From NCBI GenBank assembly GCA_965261585.1, contig CBDHDN010000029.1, positions 124,001-188,000 on the forward strand: DNA of 64,000 nucleotides, read 5' to 3'. Position 1 is the stretch's first letter, and each line of letters begins with the position of its first letter. Below, piece after piece: positions 17,267 to 27,600 of this stretch. The notes under the pieces are model-generated. The model did not search any database and had not been told where the DNA came from. It was given only the letters and a program-made list of their open reading frames with translations. The stretch is from CBDHDN01 sp965261585 (GTDB lineage: Bacteria > Pseudomonadota > Alphaproteobacteria > UBA6615). The translations under genes and the position numbers were made by a program.

Positions 17267-17596
17267 TCAGACGATCGCCGTGCCGACCAGGCCGGTGACG
17301 ATGCCGGTGCCGGCGCCCGCCGCGATCCCGACGCCGACCGCGCCCATCAGCTGCATGGCGTTGAACCTAAGCACCGAGCCGACCAGCGCCGCGCCGACGG
17401 CGAGCGCCGCGGCGAGCTGCCCGCCCGTGCCGCCGACGATGTCCTGCACCGTACCCAGCGGATCGCCGAAGGTGGTGTCGGTGGTCGCCAGCGCGGCATC
17501 CGTGCCGGCCAGCACCGCCGCAACCGCGAGCGCCGCCACGGCAACCGTGCGCAGTGCGTCGCCCTTCTTCGCCCCTCCGCTCATCGGGCCGCTCAT
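17267..17596 (-). CDS. traA: TraA-like conjugative pilin
   Basis: A 109-residue pilin precursor with a leader (VAVAALAVAAVLAGTDAALA) and a mature part with two hydrophobic helices (GGQLAAALAVGAALVGSVL and GAVGVGIAAGAGTGIVTGLVG). It lies first in the traA-L-E-K-B-V order, which fixes the assignment although pilins are poorly conserved. Its start overlaps the stop of the HTH gene by four bases. Confidence 0.8.
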   Translation of the reverse strand: MSGPMSGGAKKGDALRTVAVAALAVAAVLAGTDAALATTDTTFGDPLGTVQDIVGGTGGQLAAALAVGAALVGSVLRFNAMQLMGAVGVGIAAGAGTGIVTGLVGTAIV

Positions 17597-17817
17597 CGGG
17601 CCGCTCCCGCGAGCGCGGTGCCGTCGTCCGAGGTCGATCTCCGCCGCCGCGACGCCGCCCAGGCGTCGAGGTCGGCGCGCAGGTAGCGCACCCTACCGCC
17701 GAAGCGGTGGAACACCGGCCCGTCGCCCGACACCCGGTAGCGGTCGAGCGTGCGCGTCGACAGGCCGAGCCACTCGGCCGCCTGGTGCGTGCTCAGGTAG
17801 TTGGTCCTTTCCGTCAT
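17593..17817 (-). CDS. AlpA/excisionase-like helix-turn-helix protein
   Basis: A 74-residue protein beginning NYLSTHQAAEWLGLSTRTLDRYR, then GPVFHRFGGRVRYLRADLDAW. This is the winged-helix pattern of AlpA/excisionase-type DNA-binding proteins. It is the first gene of the tra operon, overlapping traA, and has a 394-bp gene-free region upstream containing an inverted repeat. It is therefore a candidate regulator of transfer genes, or an excisionase. Confidence 0.8.
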   Translation of the reverse strand: MTERTNYLSTHQAAEWLGLSTRTLDRYRVSGDGPVFHRFGGRVRYLRADLDAWAASRRRRSTSDDGTALAGAAR

Positions 17818-18211
17818 GCCGTCCTCCTTCTTCGAACTCCCCGGCGCCCGGGGCGTTCCAGGCGCAGATGCGAGGCCATCGAAGCGAAGAAAGGGGACGG
17901 GGGGGAGGGTCGTTTTTGGATTCGAAAACGACCCCCCCGCAGGGACCTCCCGCGGACGACAGACGCCGCCTGGAAGGCGATGGACGGTTCCGCCGCGGCC
18001 CGCCGCGGCCCGGTGCGGTCCGGGAGATCATCGGGAAGAAACGCGGAATGGACGGCGAATCGCGCCGGCCGCACCGATGCGATTCGGCGGTGCGATTCGG
18101 GGCTTCGACCGGAAGCGCGCGCCGCCGGTTCAGCTCATGCGACAGCGCACGGACGGGAGGCGCCGGCCGTGATGGAGAGATCGGGCGGCGCGGCCGACCG
18201 GAACCGGCGGG
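17818..18211. other. Gene-free region upstream of the tra operon
   Basis: A 394-bp gap between the DUF2285-type gene and the HTH-tra operon. It contains the inverted repeat at 17907-17934 and G/C homopolymer runs but no credible gene. It probably holds the tra promoter; no -35/-10 pair stood out. Confidence 0.6.
17907..17934. promoter_or_regulatory. Inverted repeat, candidate operator or hairpin
   Basis: gggtcgtttt (17907-17916) and aaaacgaccc (17925-17934) form a perfect 10-bp inverted repeat with an 8-base centre, embedded in G and C runs. It lies about 90 bases upstream of the HTH gene that leads the tra operon. It could be the operator for that protein or an RNA hairpin in the leader. 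Confidence 0.5.
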
Positions 18212-18957
18212 TCAGCCGGGACCGGCCGCCATCGCGCGGTAGTCCTGCCGCTGTTCCAGAAACTTCTTGGCCCTGTCGAGCTGGCGGCGCGTCCGCGAGC
18301 GCACCCAGGTGTCGGTTTCCCACTCCGCCGCCAGATCCGGGCCGTAGAGTTCGACGGCGATCTCGCGGGCCTCCTTGCGGGTCCGCAACCCGGTCAGTGC
18401 AATAAGAAGTTTGTCGTCCCCGCCCCCCGCCACCGCCCCCTCGGAGGGGACGGTGCGCCGGCGACACTCCAGAGATCCAGTTCCCGCGCCACCGTCTCCG
18501 GCAGCCTCGGGATCCCGTGCCGCAGCCCGATGCCGCCGCTGTCGGGAAAGGCGGCGGCGCCGGTCAGCCGGAGCTGCACCGCCTGCACGCCGCGCTCGAT
18601 CTTGAGGATCAGGTCGCCGGCGATGAGCCTGAGCCCGGTCAGCGAAGACTTCGCATCCGCCAGCAGGCCGAGCAGCGGCGGCTCGCTCTCGTCGAGCACG
18701 CATCCGAGCATCGACGCCACGGCCCAGAACGGCGAGGCCGGCCCGTCCGCCGCCCCCGGATCCTCCCAGGCGGACAGACCCCAGGATGCGGCCGCGAGAT
18801 CGGCTTCCGACTGGATGCGGATCGGGAAGGGGGCCGGCTCATGCTCGGCCTGGACGGCGGATGCCGCCCAGACCGCCCGGTAGTCATCCCGGCAGCGCAG
18901 GACCTCCCATGCCCAGATGCCGCCGTGCTCCGGCATCGACCGCCGGGACCTGCCCAT
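18212..18957 (-). pseudogene. DUF6499/DUF2285-type regulator, apparently frameshifted
   Basis: The N-terminal part (18957 to about 18430) encodes GGIWAWEVLRCRDDYRA, the usual start of DUF6499-type proteins on integrative elements. The DUF2285 domain (DDKLLIALTGLRTRKEAREIAVELYGPD ... split here by family) follows in another frame, ending at 18212. The switch lies at a G6/C6 run near 18422-18427, where the first frame soon reaches a stop. The simplest reading is one ~248-residue regulator with a one-base indel. Alternatively the DUF2285 part starts separately at a GTG just before the run. Confidence 0.65.
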
Positions 18958-18966
18958 GACGGCCGC

Positions 18967-19488
18967 CTATCGCCTCGCGGTGAGCGAAACCCCGACCGCC
19001 GCATCGCCGGCCGGCTGCTCCGTCACCTCCCGGCGCCGGTTCCCGTTGTCACCATTGTCATGGTGCGACGCGAGACGGCGCACCCGCGCCGACGTGCCCC
19101 CGGCGACCGCGAGCCCCGGCACCGGGAGCGCATCGGTCGGCGAGACGTCGGCCACCGCGGGCGTACAGGTCCCGGTCTCGTGGTAACCCGCCGGGACCTT
19201 CACGTAGCGGGTCTCGGTCGCGTTCGCCGAGAAGGCCACCCGGCTGTCCCGCCCGCCGTCGTGGTTATAGCCGCGCGACTGGAAACGTGCCGGGCTGTCG
19301 TCGCTTGCTTCGGCCAGCGTGCCGCCGCCGCGCGGGATGCCCTGGAGGTCGAACCGGCAGGACCGGCCCACGACCAATTCCACCGCGAACCAGTCACGGT
19401 CCGGCGACGTCTCGATGTCGCCGGTGGCGATGCCGGCGACGGCAACCGCGCCCTGGGTCGGGATTTCCTCGGAATAATCGGCGAACAT
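18967..19488 (-). CDS. Short PPC-like domain protein (173 aa)
   Basis: Starts MFADYSEEIPTQGAVAVAG and contains TGDIETSPDRDWFAVELV, RFDLQGIPRGGGT and YNHDGGRDSRVAF, the pattern of the repeated PPC-like domain in the giant protein at 24627-29018. The C-terminal third has drifted (ADVSPTDALPVPG, then arginine/histidine-rich). It lies just downstream of tolC in the same orientation. It may be a second, small secretion substrate or a decaying copy of the giant gene's N-terminus. Confidence 0.6.
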   Translation of the reverse strand: MFADYSEEIPTQGAVAVAGIATGDIETSPDRDWFAVELVVGRSCRFDLQGIPRGGGTLAEASDDSPARFQSRGYNHDGGRDSRVAFSANATETRYVKVPAGYHETGTCTPAVADVSPTDALPVPGLAVAGGTSARVRRLASHHDNGDNGNRRREVTEQPAGDAAVGVSLTARR

Positions 19489-19613
19489 CGGCAACGCTCC
19501 CCGGCGCCAGCGACGGGCGTGCAAACGCGTTGCCGCAAACTCCGGCAAGCCGGTCCCGCCGGTCCGCCCCGCCACGGCTACGGCCCGCCGTCGGCCGGGG
19601 CTTGGGTCGCGCC

Positions 19614-21155
19614 CTAGGGCTGCATGAAGATCACGCCGCGCCGCCAGGCTTCCTCGGTGGCGGCGATCGCGGCGGCGACGTCCGCCAGGGTCGCCGCCCC
19701 GCCCGGCGCGATGTCCGCGCCCACCGCCAGGAAGATCCGCCCGAAGCTGTCCTCGACCTCGGCGCGCCCGAGGTCGCGCGCCAGCAACGCCCGCTGGACG
19801 TCGATCTGGGCCCGGACCGTCTGCAACCGGTCGGCCGCGCCGCGCCGCTCGCGCGAGCGCAGGACCTCGAGGATGCGCCGCTCGATCGCCGCGATCCGGT
19901 CCGCCGTCGCGTGCCGCGCCCGAGCCTCCTCGAAGCTCGCCAGCGCGACATGGAGCTGCGCCAGCACCGCAATGCTGAGCGCCTCGCGCCGCGCGGCCGC
20001 CAGCCCACGCCCGGCCCGCGCCGCCTCGATCGCCGCCGGCCGGGTGAATATCTCCGTCAGGTTGACCGAGACCGCGGCACCGAGCGACAGCCAATCGCTG
20101 TCGACCAGGAAGGAGTTGCTGTCGGTATGCGCCCCGGCGCGCAGCTCGAGGCCGGGCAGGAGGCGCAGCATCGCCTTCGTCACCTCGCCGGCCGCGATGC
20201 GCTCGTCGAGCTGCCCCTCGCGCAGTTCCGGGCGATGGGCGAGCGCCCGCGCCGCCAGTTCGTCCGCATCGAACGCAAGCGGGCGCGGATCGGGCGTCGA
20301 GGCCGGTACGGCGAGCGCGTAGTCCACCCCCGGCGGCAGGCCGACCAGCACCGCGAGCTCGATCTTCGCGATCCGGCTCTCGCGCCGCTGCCGCTCAAGT
20401 TCGCCAACGGCCTCCAGCAGCGCCCGCTGCCAGTGCAGCGCCACGACCAGCGACTGCACCTGGAGCTCCGCGATGCGCGCGCTGTCGGCAAGGGCCGCGC
20501 GCACCCGGTCCATGAGCGGGGCGAGCCGGGCCAGCGCCCGCTCGCCCGCCACCGCCCGCCACCAGGCCCGGCGCACTTCGGCCAGCACCCCGTGCACCGC
20601 CTTGCGGCGGCGCTCGTGGGCGATCAGCGCCCGGTCCGACTGCTGTTTCGCGCCGTAATACGACACCCCGAAATCGAGCATCTGCCAAGTCGCGGCAAGG
20701 CTGCCCGAGCGCCGCCTGCGGTCGGACGAGGTCGAGGCGGTTAACGATTCCCGGCCGCTCTCCACCGAGCGGCTCGACGAGCCCTGGACGTTGTTGCGCG
20801 TGTCGATGCCGTAGCGTCCGGTGAGCGCCGGCAGCAGCCCGAGGCGGGCGAGCTCGACCTGGCGCATCGACAGGCTCTGCTCCATGGCCCGCACCCGTGC
20901 ATCGAGGTTGTGCGCCAGCGCCCGGGCCATCGCGCCGTGGAGCGTGAGCGGGCCGTCCAGCACCGGCTGGTTGGCGGCGAGCCGCGCGAGGTCGGTCTCG
21001 ACCCTGAACGCCGTCTCCTCCGGCGTGAGCGGCTTTGGCTCTACCGCGCAGCCCGCGAGCGCCAGCGCGGCAAGACCCAGCACGAGCGCGCCCGCGTGCC
21101 GGCGCAACGACCCGCGCGCCCCTCCGGTTCCGGACCGTGCCGTCGCCGTCATCAC
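19614..21155 (-). CDS. TolC-family outer-membrane efflux/secretion protein
   Basis: A 513-residue TolC-like protein with a lipoprotein signal (LALAALALAGCAVEP; cysteine at residue 36) and the duplicated long-helix pattern of the family (LTLHGAMARALAHNLDARVR near the start; AHRPELREGQLDERIAAGEV in the second half). It forms the outer-membrane duct of type I secretion. It is the third gene of the transporter operon and overlaps the HlyD gene by ATGA at 21152-21155. Confidence 0.88.
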   Translation of the reverse strand: MMTATARSGTGGARGSLRRHAGALVLGLAALALAGCAVEPKPLTPEETAFRVETDLARLAANQPVLDGPLTLHGAMARALAHNLDARVRAMEQSLSMRQVELARLGLLPALTGRYGIDTRNNVQGSSSRSVESGRESLTASTSSDRRRRSGSLAATWQMLDFGVSYYGAKQQSDRALIAHERRRKAVHGVLAEVRRAWWRAVAGERALARLAPLMDRVRAALADSARIAELQVQSLVVALHWQRALLEAVGELERQRRESRIAKIELAVLVGLPPGVDYALAVPASTPDPRPLAFDADELAARALAHRPELREGQLDERIAAGEVTKAMLRLLPGLELRAGAHTDSNSFLVDSDWLSLGAAVSVNLTEIFTRPAAIEAARAGRGLAAARREALSIAVLAQLHVALASFEEARARHATADRIAAIERRILEVLRSRERRGAADRLQTVRAQIDVQRALLARDLGRAEVEDSFGRIFLAVGADIAPGGAATLADVAAAIAATEEAWRRGVIFMQP

Positions 21156-22246
21156 TCCTCCTTCAGCGACCGCTCGAAATAGTCCGTCAACGGCTTGGCC
21201 AGATAGCTCAGCGGCGAGCGCTCGCCGGTCCTGAGATGCACCTCGACCGGCATGCCCGGCGTGAGCGCCAGGTCGCGGGCATGGGCCGGCGTCGCGACCG
21301 GTTGCGCTGGGCGCACCACCTCGCCCACTGTCGAGACCCCCATGGCGAACACCTCGCCCGCCACCGGCGCCGTCACGTCCATCGCGCCCAAGCGGCGGCG
21401 CACCTCGGACAGCCGCTCGGCGACTTGGTTCTCCCGCGCCTGCGCCTCGCGCGCCCCGGCCTCAGCGTCTTCTATGCGCTGCGCGCCGATCTGCAGGATC
21501 TGGAGCTCGATCTCGGCGATCCGGCCTCGCGCGCCGGCGGTCCGGGCGTCGATGTCGCCGGCCTGACCGTCGACCGCCGCCGCATCGCGCTCCAGCTCAA
21601 GCAGCCGGCCGAGCTCGGTCAGACCCTTCTCGAACATGTCCCGCTGGGCCGCGAGCTCGCGGGCGATGAAGCCGGCCTGGCGTGCGACCGCCGCGCCCTG
21701 CGCCTCGAGCCCTGCGATCTGCCTGCGGGTCTGGCCTATGCGCTCCCTGAGCTGCGCCACCTGCCCGGCGCGGGACTCGCGCCGGGCCGCGAACAGCCGG
21801 GCCTGGCCCTCGACCGCTGCGGCGACCGCAGGATCGGTTTTCGCGCGCGCGGCCAGCGCCGCGTCCCAGGCGACCGTCCCCGCGTCCCCGAACTCGGCCT
21901 CCAGCCGGTTGCGCCACGCCACCAGCTCGGCATGCTCGGCCTCCAGCAATGCCGCCTCGGATTGCAGCTTCCCGCCGCTGAGGCGGACCAACACCTGGCC
22001 GGCCTCCACCCGGTCGCCGTCCTTCGCCAGGATCGCGACCACGGTGCCGCCGTCCAAATGCTCCACCACCTGGTCCCGGGTCTCAACCTCGACCTGGCCC
22101 GCCGCGATCACCGCGCCGGAGATCGAGGCGAAAACGCCCCAGCCGAACAGCCCCCCGGCGAGCACCGCCAGCGTCGCGAAGCCGAGCAACAGCGGGCGCC
22201 GCGTCGCGAACACCGGCACTGCGCCGTCCATCGCCAGCGCCGTCAC
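21152..22246 (-). CDS. HlyD-family periplasmic adaptor, type I secretion
   Basis: A 364-residue membrane fusion protein with one N-terminal membrane segment (LLLGFATLAVLAGGLFGWGV), a biotinyl-lipoyl-like edge (GQVEVETRDQVVEHLDGGTV), long coiled coils and a conserved closing region (PVAGEVFAMGVSTVGEVVRPAQP ... TPGMPVEVHLRTGER). It links the ABC exporter to TolC. Both ends overlap neighbours by ATGA, so ABC, HlyD and TolC are translationally coupled. Confidence 0.9.
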   Translation of the reverse strand: MTALAMDGAVPVFATRRPLLLGFATLAVLAGGLFGWGVFASISGAVIAAGQVEVETRDQVVEHLDGGTVVAILAKDGDRVEAGQVLVRLSGGKLQSEAALLEAEHAELVAWRNRLEAEFGDAGTVAWDAALAARAKTDPAVAAAVEGQARLFAARRESRAGQVAQLRERIGQTRRQIAGLEAQGAAVARQAGFIARELAAQRDMFEKGLTELGRLLELERDAAAVDGQAGDIDARTAGARGRIAEIELQILQIGAQRIEDAEAGAREAQARENQVAERLSEVRRRLGAMDVTAPVAGEVFAMGVSTVGEVVRPAQPVATPAHARDLALTPGMPVEVHLRTGERSPLSYLAKPLTDYFERSLKEE

Positions 22247-24157
22247 GAACCGTCTCCCTCGTCGGCCCCGCCGTTGCTGCTCTTTCCGTTTCCGCCCCGC
22301 TTTTCACCACCGCGTCCGGGCGGCTGCTCGACCTTGATGAGGCGCACCGCGCCCTCCTGTCCCCCCTCGTCGACGACCGTCGGCGGTTTCGCGAGCCGCA
22401 CCGGCACCACGGCTCCGGCCGAGCTCCCTCCCGGGGCCGCCCCGGGGGCCCGCTGTGGACGCCGGTGCCCGCCGGTGCCCGGCAGCAGCCCCCCGGCCGG
22501 CCGCGTCTGGCCGTTCTCCATCAGCAGCACCACGTCGCATTCGGCGAAGGTCCCGGGACGGTGGGCCACAATCACCGCCGCCCCGCCCCGCGCCTTCAGC
22601 TCCGCGATGGCCCGGTTGAGCGCCTCTGCGCCCGCCGTGTCGAGATGCGCGTCCGGCTCGTCGAGCACCACCACCGCCGGGTCACCGTAGAACGCGCGGG
22701 CGAGCGCGATGCGCTGGCGCTGCCCGCCCGAGAGCGCGGCGCCGCCGGCCGTCACCTGGAAATCGTAACCGCCCGGAAGAGCGAGGATCATCTCGTGCGC
22801 GCCGGCGCGCACAGCCGCTTCGACCACCGTTTCCGGGTCGGGCTCGGGCGCCAGGCGGGCGATGTTCTCCGCCACCGTGCCCTCGAACAGCACCACCTCC
22901 TGGGGCAGCCAGCCGAGATGCCGCGCCAGCGCTTCCTCGCCGTACTGGTCGAGCGCCGCGCCGCCGAGCGTCGCCTTGCCGCCCATCGGCGGCCAAACCC
23001 CGGCCAGCGCCTTCGCCAGCGTCGACTTGCCCGAGGCCGACGGCCCCGCGACGCCCACCGCATGGCCCGGCTCCAGGCGGAACGACACCCCGCGCACCGC
23101 CGGCACCTTCGCCCCCGGAGCCGCGACCACCAGGTTCTCCGCCTCCAGCAGCGCCTTCGGGGCCGGCAGCGGGGTGCGCTCCGGCTCCTCCGGGGGTCTC
23201 GCGCAGGAGGTTCGCGAGCGCGCGGCGGCCCTGCAGCGCCCTTTGCAGCACCGGCCACTGGCCGACCGCCTGGTCGATCGGGGCGAGCGCCCGGCCGAGC
23301 AGGATCGCGGCCGCGATCATGATCCCCGGCGTCACTTCACCTTGTATTGCGAGCCACGCTCCGAGGCCCAGCATCATCGACTGCAGGAACAGGCGCAGCG
23401 TCCGCGAGGTCACCGCAAAGGCGCCGCCCCGGTCCGAGGCCGCCACCGTGCCCCCGAGCGCGGCGTTCCGCAGCGTCCCCGCCCTGGCGATGGCCGCGCC
23501 CCGCATGCCGAGGCCGCGCACCGTCTCGCCGCCGGCGCGCACCTGTTCGACGAAGTGGGCGGCCCTGGCCGCCGCCTCGCTGGCCTCGGCCTGGAGCCGC
23601 GCGGTCCGGGCCGAGTTCAGCAGCGCCAGCGCCAGCAGCATGATCCCGGCGGCCACGGCGAGGGCGCCGAGCAGCCAGTGGAAGGTGAACAGCACGAACA
23701 GAAAGGCCGGCGTCCACGGCGCATCGAAGAAGGCGAACGGCCCCGGACCCGAGGCGAAGCGCTGCATCGCCTCCAGATCGTGCAATCCCGTCGCCGGGGC
23801 CGAGCGCGCCTGGGGCGAACGGCCCGCCCGGGTCAGGATCGCCCCCAGAACCCTCGGGTCCATGCGCGCTTGGAACCGGGCCCCGGCGCGGGCCAGCACC
23901 CGGGCCCTTGCGTGGTCCAGCAGACCCATCATGAGGAACAGGAAGGCGACGATGCCTATCAGCGCTACAAGCGTCGCCTCGGAGCGCGAGGTCAGCACCC
24001 GGTCGTAGACCTGCAGCATGAACAGCGGGCCCGTCAGCATCAGGAGATTGACGAAGGCGCTGAACAGCCCGATCGACAGAAACAGGCGCCGGCTCTCGCC
24101 GAGAGCTGAACGGATTTCCCGGACCCCGTCGGTCGCGCTGCTATCCCTCGTCGCCAT
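22243..24157 (-). pseudogene. Type I secretion ABC exporter with one-base frameshift
   Basis: An exporter of the PrtD type. The membrane domain (24157 to about 23200) contains LSIGLFSAFVNLLMLTGPLF and LLGRALAPIDQAVGQWP. The nucleotide-binding domain, in another frame to 22243, has Walker A GPSASGKST, signature LSGGQRQRIALARA and Walker B VVVLDEPDAHLD. The frames join if one base is removed from the G5 run at 23192-23196, which restores ANLLRETPEEPERTPLP-type linker sequence. As written the protein ends without its ATPase, so the system would be dead unless this is an assembly error. The start at 24157 is preferred over 24187. Confidence 0.85.
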
Positions 24158-24233
24158 CGCGATTCCGCTACGATGCCAGGCGATCAACGCCGATCGCGCG
24201 CACTCTCACGCTCGGACCGGTTTCAATGACCGC

Positions 24234-24407
24234 CTACGCGACGCATTTGCGTTGGCTTTCGGCGCTCTTGAGATCGATTATATGGGTCCGGCCGCCGACC
24301 AGCTCGACCGCGAACCAGTCGAAGTCGTCGCCGGTCTCGATCTCTCCCGTCGTCATGCCGCCAACGGCGACATTCCCCGCGTTCGTGGTGTCCCGGGTGC
24401 ATGCCAT
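24234..24407 (-). CDS. Tiny PPC-like fragment (57 aa)
   Basis: Encodes GNVAVGGMTTGEIETGDDFDWFAVELVGGRTHIIDL, the first half of the PPC-like repeat of the giant protein, then stops. It lies between the giant gene and the exporter operon. It is most likely a leftover of a duplicated or deleted N-terminal repeat; expression as a free peptide is unproven. Confidence 0.5.
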   Translation of the reverse strand: MACTRDTTNAGNVAVGGMTTGEIETGDDFDWFAVELVGGRTHIIDLKSAESQRKCVA

Positions 24408-24626
24408 CCCTGTCCTCCAGGTCGCGTCTCCCGATCCCCGCAGTCCCGGCAGTAACCGCGCCACGAGACGACAACGAAGCGTGCAGATCAGACCACAATC
24501 AACTTATTGCAAACATGAGAGATTTCCTTCTTCACCATAACACTCCTTGGTCATCGCCCCGTCGCCGCTGCGGGGTCGGCATCGCGTGGAAACGCATCCC
24601 GTGCGGGCCGGCCTCCGATGACAAGG

Positions 24627-27600
24627 TCACATGGCATCGACCTCTTCCACCGACAGCGTGTAGGTGCCGACATCCCAGTTGAAAACGCCTGCCGACACAT
24701 AGTAGGTGGCATCCTCATCCGGCGTGAAAAACACCCGGCTGTTGTAGCCCCGGCCGCCGTCGTTGTCCGTCGTGCTGTCGATCAGTTCGCCGTCCTCGTC
24801 GTAGATCCCACGCAGATACGGGTCATACAAGGTGCCGTCGCCGGGAAACGACCCCTCCAGGTCGATCCGGTACCTCTTGTCCGCCTCCAGCGCGACCGCG
24901 AACCAGTCGCGGTCGTCCTCATACTGGAGTTCGCCGGTGGCGGAGCCGCCCACCACAACCGTCCCGGTCGTGGTGGGGTCGGCCGCGTAATCGTCCGTCG
25001 CGTCGCTGACCGTCAGCGTGTAGGTGCCGGTTTGATCGCGGCGGACACCGCTTGCCGACACGTAGTAGGTGGCATCCTCATCCGGCGTGAAATACCCCCG
25101 GCTGTAGAGCAGGCCGCCGTAGTTGTCCGGCGCGCCGTCGATCCGGTCGCCATTGCCATCGTAGATCCCGCTCAAATTCGGGTCATAAGAGGTGCCGTCG
25201 CCGGTCCCCAATCGATCGAGGTCGAACCGATAGAACTTGCCCGCCTCCAAGGTCACCGCAAACCAGTCGGTGTCGCCTTGGGTCTCGATATTGCCCGTGG
25301 CCGAGCCGCCGACCACAACCGTCCCCGTCGTGGTGCTGTCGTCCGCGTAATCATCGTTTGGAACCTCGGTGACCGTCAGCTCGTAGGTGCCGAAACCACC
25401 GCCACGAAGTCCTGCCGACACGTAGTAGGTGGCGTCCTCTTCCGGCGTGAAATACACCCGGCTGTGGACGGCCACGTTGTCGTCGTCCGTCGTGCTGTCG
25501 ATCAGTTCGCCGTCCTCGTCGTAGATCCCGCGCAGATACGGGGCATAAGAGGCGCCGCCGTCGGTCCACGTCCTCTCCAGGTCGAACAGATAGAGCTGGC
25601 CCGCCTCCAGGGTCACCGCAAACCAGTCGGCGTCGCCGGAGGGCTCAATATTGCCCGTGGCCGAACCGCCGACCGCAACCGTCCCGGTCGTGGTGGAGTC
25701 GGCCGCGTAGTCGTCCGAAACCTCGGTGACCCTCAGCGTGTAGGTGCCGACATGAGAGTGGAAAGCACCGGCCGACACGTAGTAGGTGGCGCCCTCATCC
25801 GGCGTGAAATACCCCCGGCTGTTGAGGCCCACACCGCCGTCGTGGTGGTACGTCGTGCCATCGATCAGGTCGCCGTTGGCATCGTAAAACCCGCGCAGAT
25901 GCGGGTCACGCAAGGTGCCGCCGCCGCTCCGCCACCCCCCCTCCAGGTCGAACCGGTAGGTCTTGGCCGCCTCCAGGGTCACCGCAAACCAGTCGGTGTC
26001 GCCGACGGATTCGATCCTGCCCGTGGCCGAGACGCCGACCACAACCCGCCCGCTCGTGGACGTGTTCGCGGAGAAGTCCTCTCCGGCAGGTTCCGACACC
26101 GGCTCGTCCACGTCGGTGACGCTGACGGCCACGGGGGTATAGGTCGTCTGATCCCCGTCGCTCGCCCGGACGGTCAACTCGAAGCTGGTAGAGCTGCTCT
26201 CGTAGTCCTCGCCCCCGCCCGTGTAGAACAGCTCGCCGCTCGCCGCGTCGATCTCGAACAGCCCCGCCGCGTTGCCGCCCTCGATGCTGTAGGTCACCGA
26301 CCTGCCGTCCGGATCCGTCGCCGACACCGTGCCCAGCGATAACCGGTCCGCGCTGCCGTCCGTGTTCTCCGGGAGTTCGAAACCGTAGACCTGAGAGCCG
26401 AATGCCGGTGGCTGCTGCTGAACCTGCTCCGGCGTGACCGGCGGATCCTCGGGATCCGGGTCCGGCGCCACGATCGGCGGAGAGGTGTCCGTCACCTCGA
26501 CCTCGTAGGTGCCCTGGCCGGAATAGACCCCCGCCGCGATGTAGTGGGTGCCGCTCTCGGTTGCCGTGAAGGTCACCCGGCTGTTGAGCCCTTGGCCCCC
26601 GTCGTCGTTCGTCGTACGCGGAATGAGATTGCCGTCGGAATCGTGGATGCCGCGCAGATAGGGATCTCTCAACGTGCCGTCGTTCGTGGGGCTGCCTCTC
26701 AGATCGATGACGTAGGTCCGGCCCGCCACCAGCTCGACCGCGAACCAGTCGCGGTCGTGGGAGGGCTCAATATTGCCCGTGGCCGTGTCGCCGACCGCCA
26801 CCCGGCCGATCGTGGAAGTGCCCGCGGAGAAGTCCTCGCCGGCAGGTTCCGAAACCGTCTGCGGCGTACTCTGATCCGGTTGCGCAACAGGTGGATCGAC
26901 CACCACCGGCTCGTCCACATCCGTGACGCTGACTGCCACGGTGGTGTCGGTGGTCTGATCCCCGTCGCTCGCCCGGACAGTCAGCTCGAAGCTGGTGGAA
27001 CCGGTGTCGTAGTCCTCGCCCCCGCCCGTGTAGAACAGCTCGCCGCTCGCCGCGTCGATCTCGAACAGCCCCGCCGCGTTGCCGCCCTCGATGCTGTAGG
27101 TCACCGACCTGCCGTCCGGATCCGTCGCCGACACCGTGCCCAGCGATAACCGGTCCGCGCTGCCGTCCGTGTTCTCCGGGAGTTCGAAACCGTAGCCCGC
27201 CTGCGCAAACGCCGGTGCTTCCGCCACATCCGTGACATTGACGGCCACGGGGGTATCGGTCGTCTGATCCCCGTCGCTCGCCCGGACGGTCAGCTCGAAG
27301 CTGGTAGAGCTGCTCTCGTAGTCCTCGCCCCCGCCCGTGTAGAACAGCTCGCCGCTCGCCGCGTCGATCTCGAACAGCCCCGCCGCGTTGCCGCCCTCGA
27401 TGCTGTAGGTCACCGACCTGCCGTCCGGATCCGTCGCCGACACCGTGCCCAGCGATAACCGGTCCGCGCTGCCGTCCGTGTTCTCCGGGAGTTCGAAACC
27501 GTAGACCTGAGAGCCGAATGCCGGTGGCTGCTGCTGAACCTGCTCCTGCTCCGATGCCTGCTCCGCCTCCAGCCGCGTCACTTCGGCCGGGTCCGCGTCG

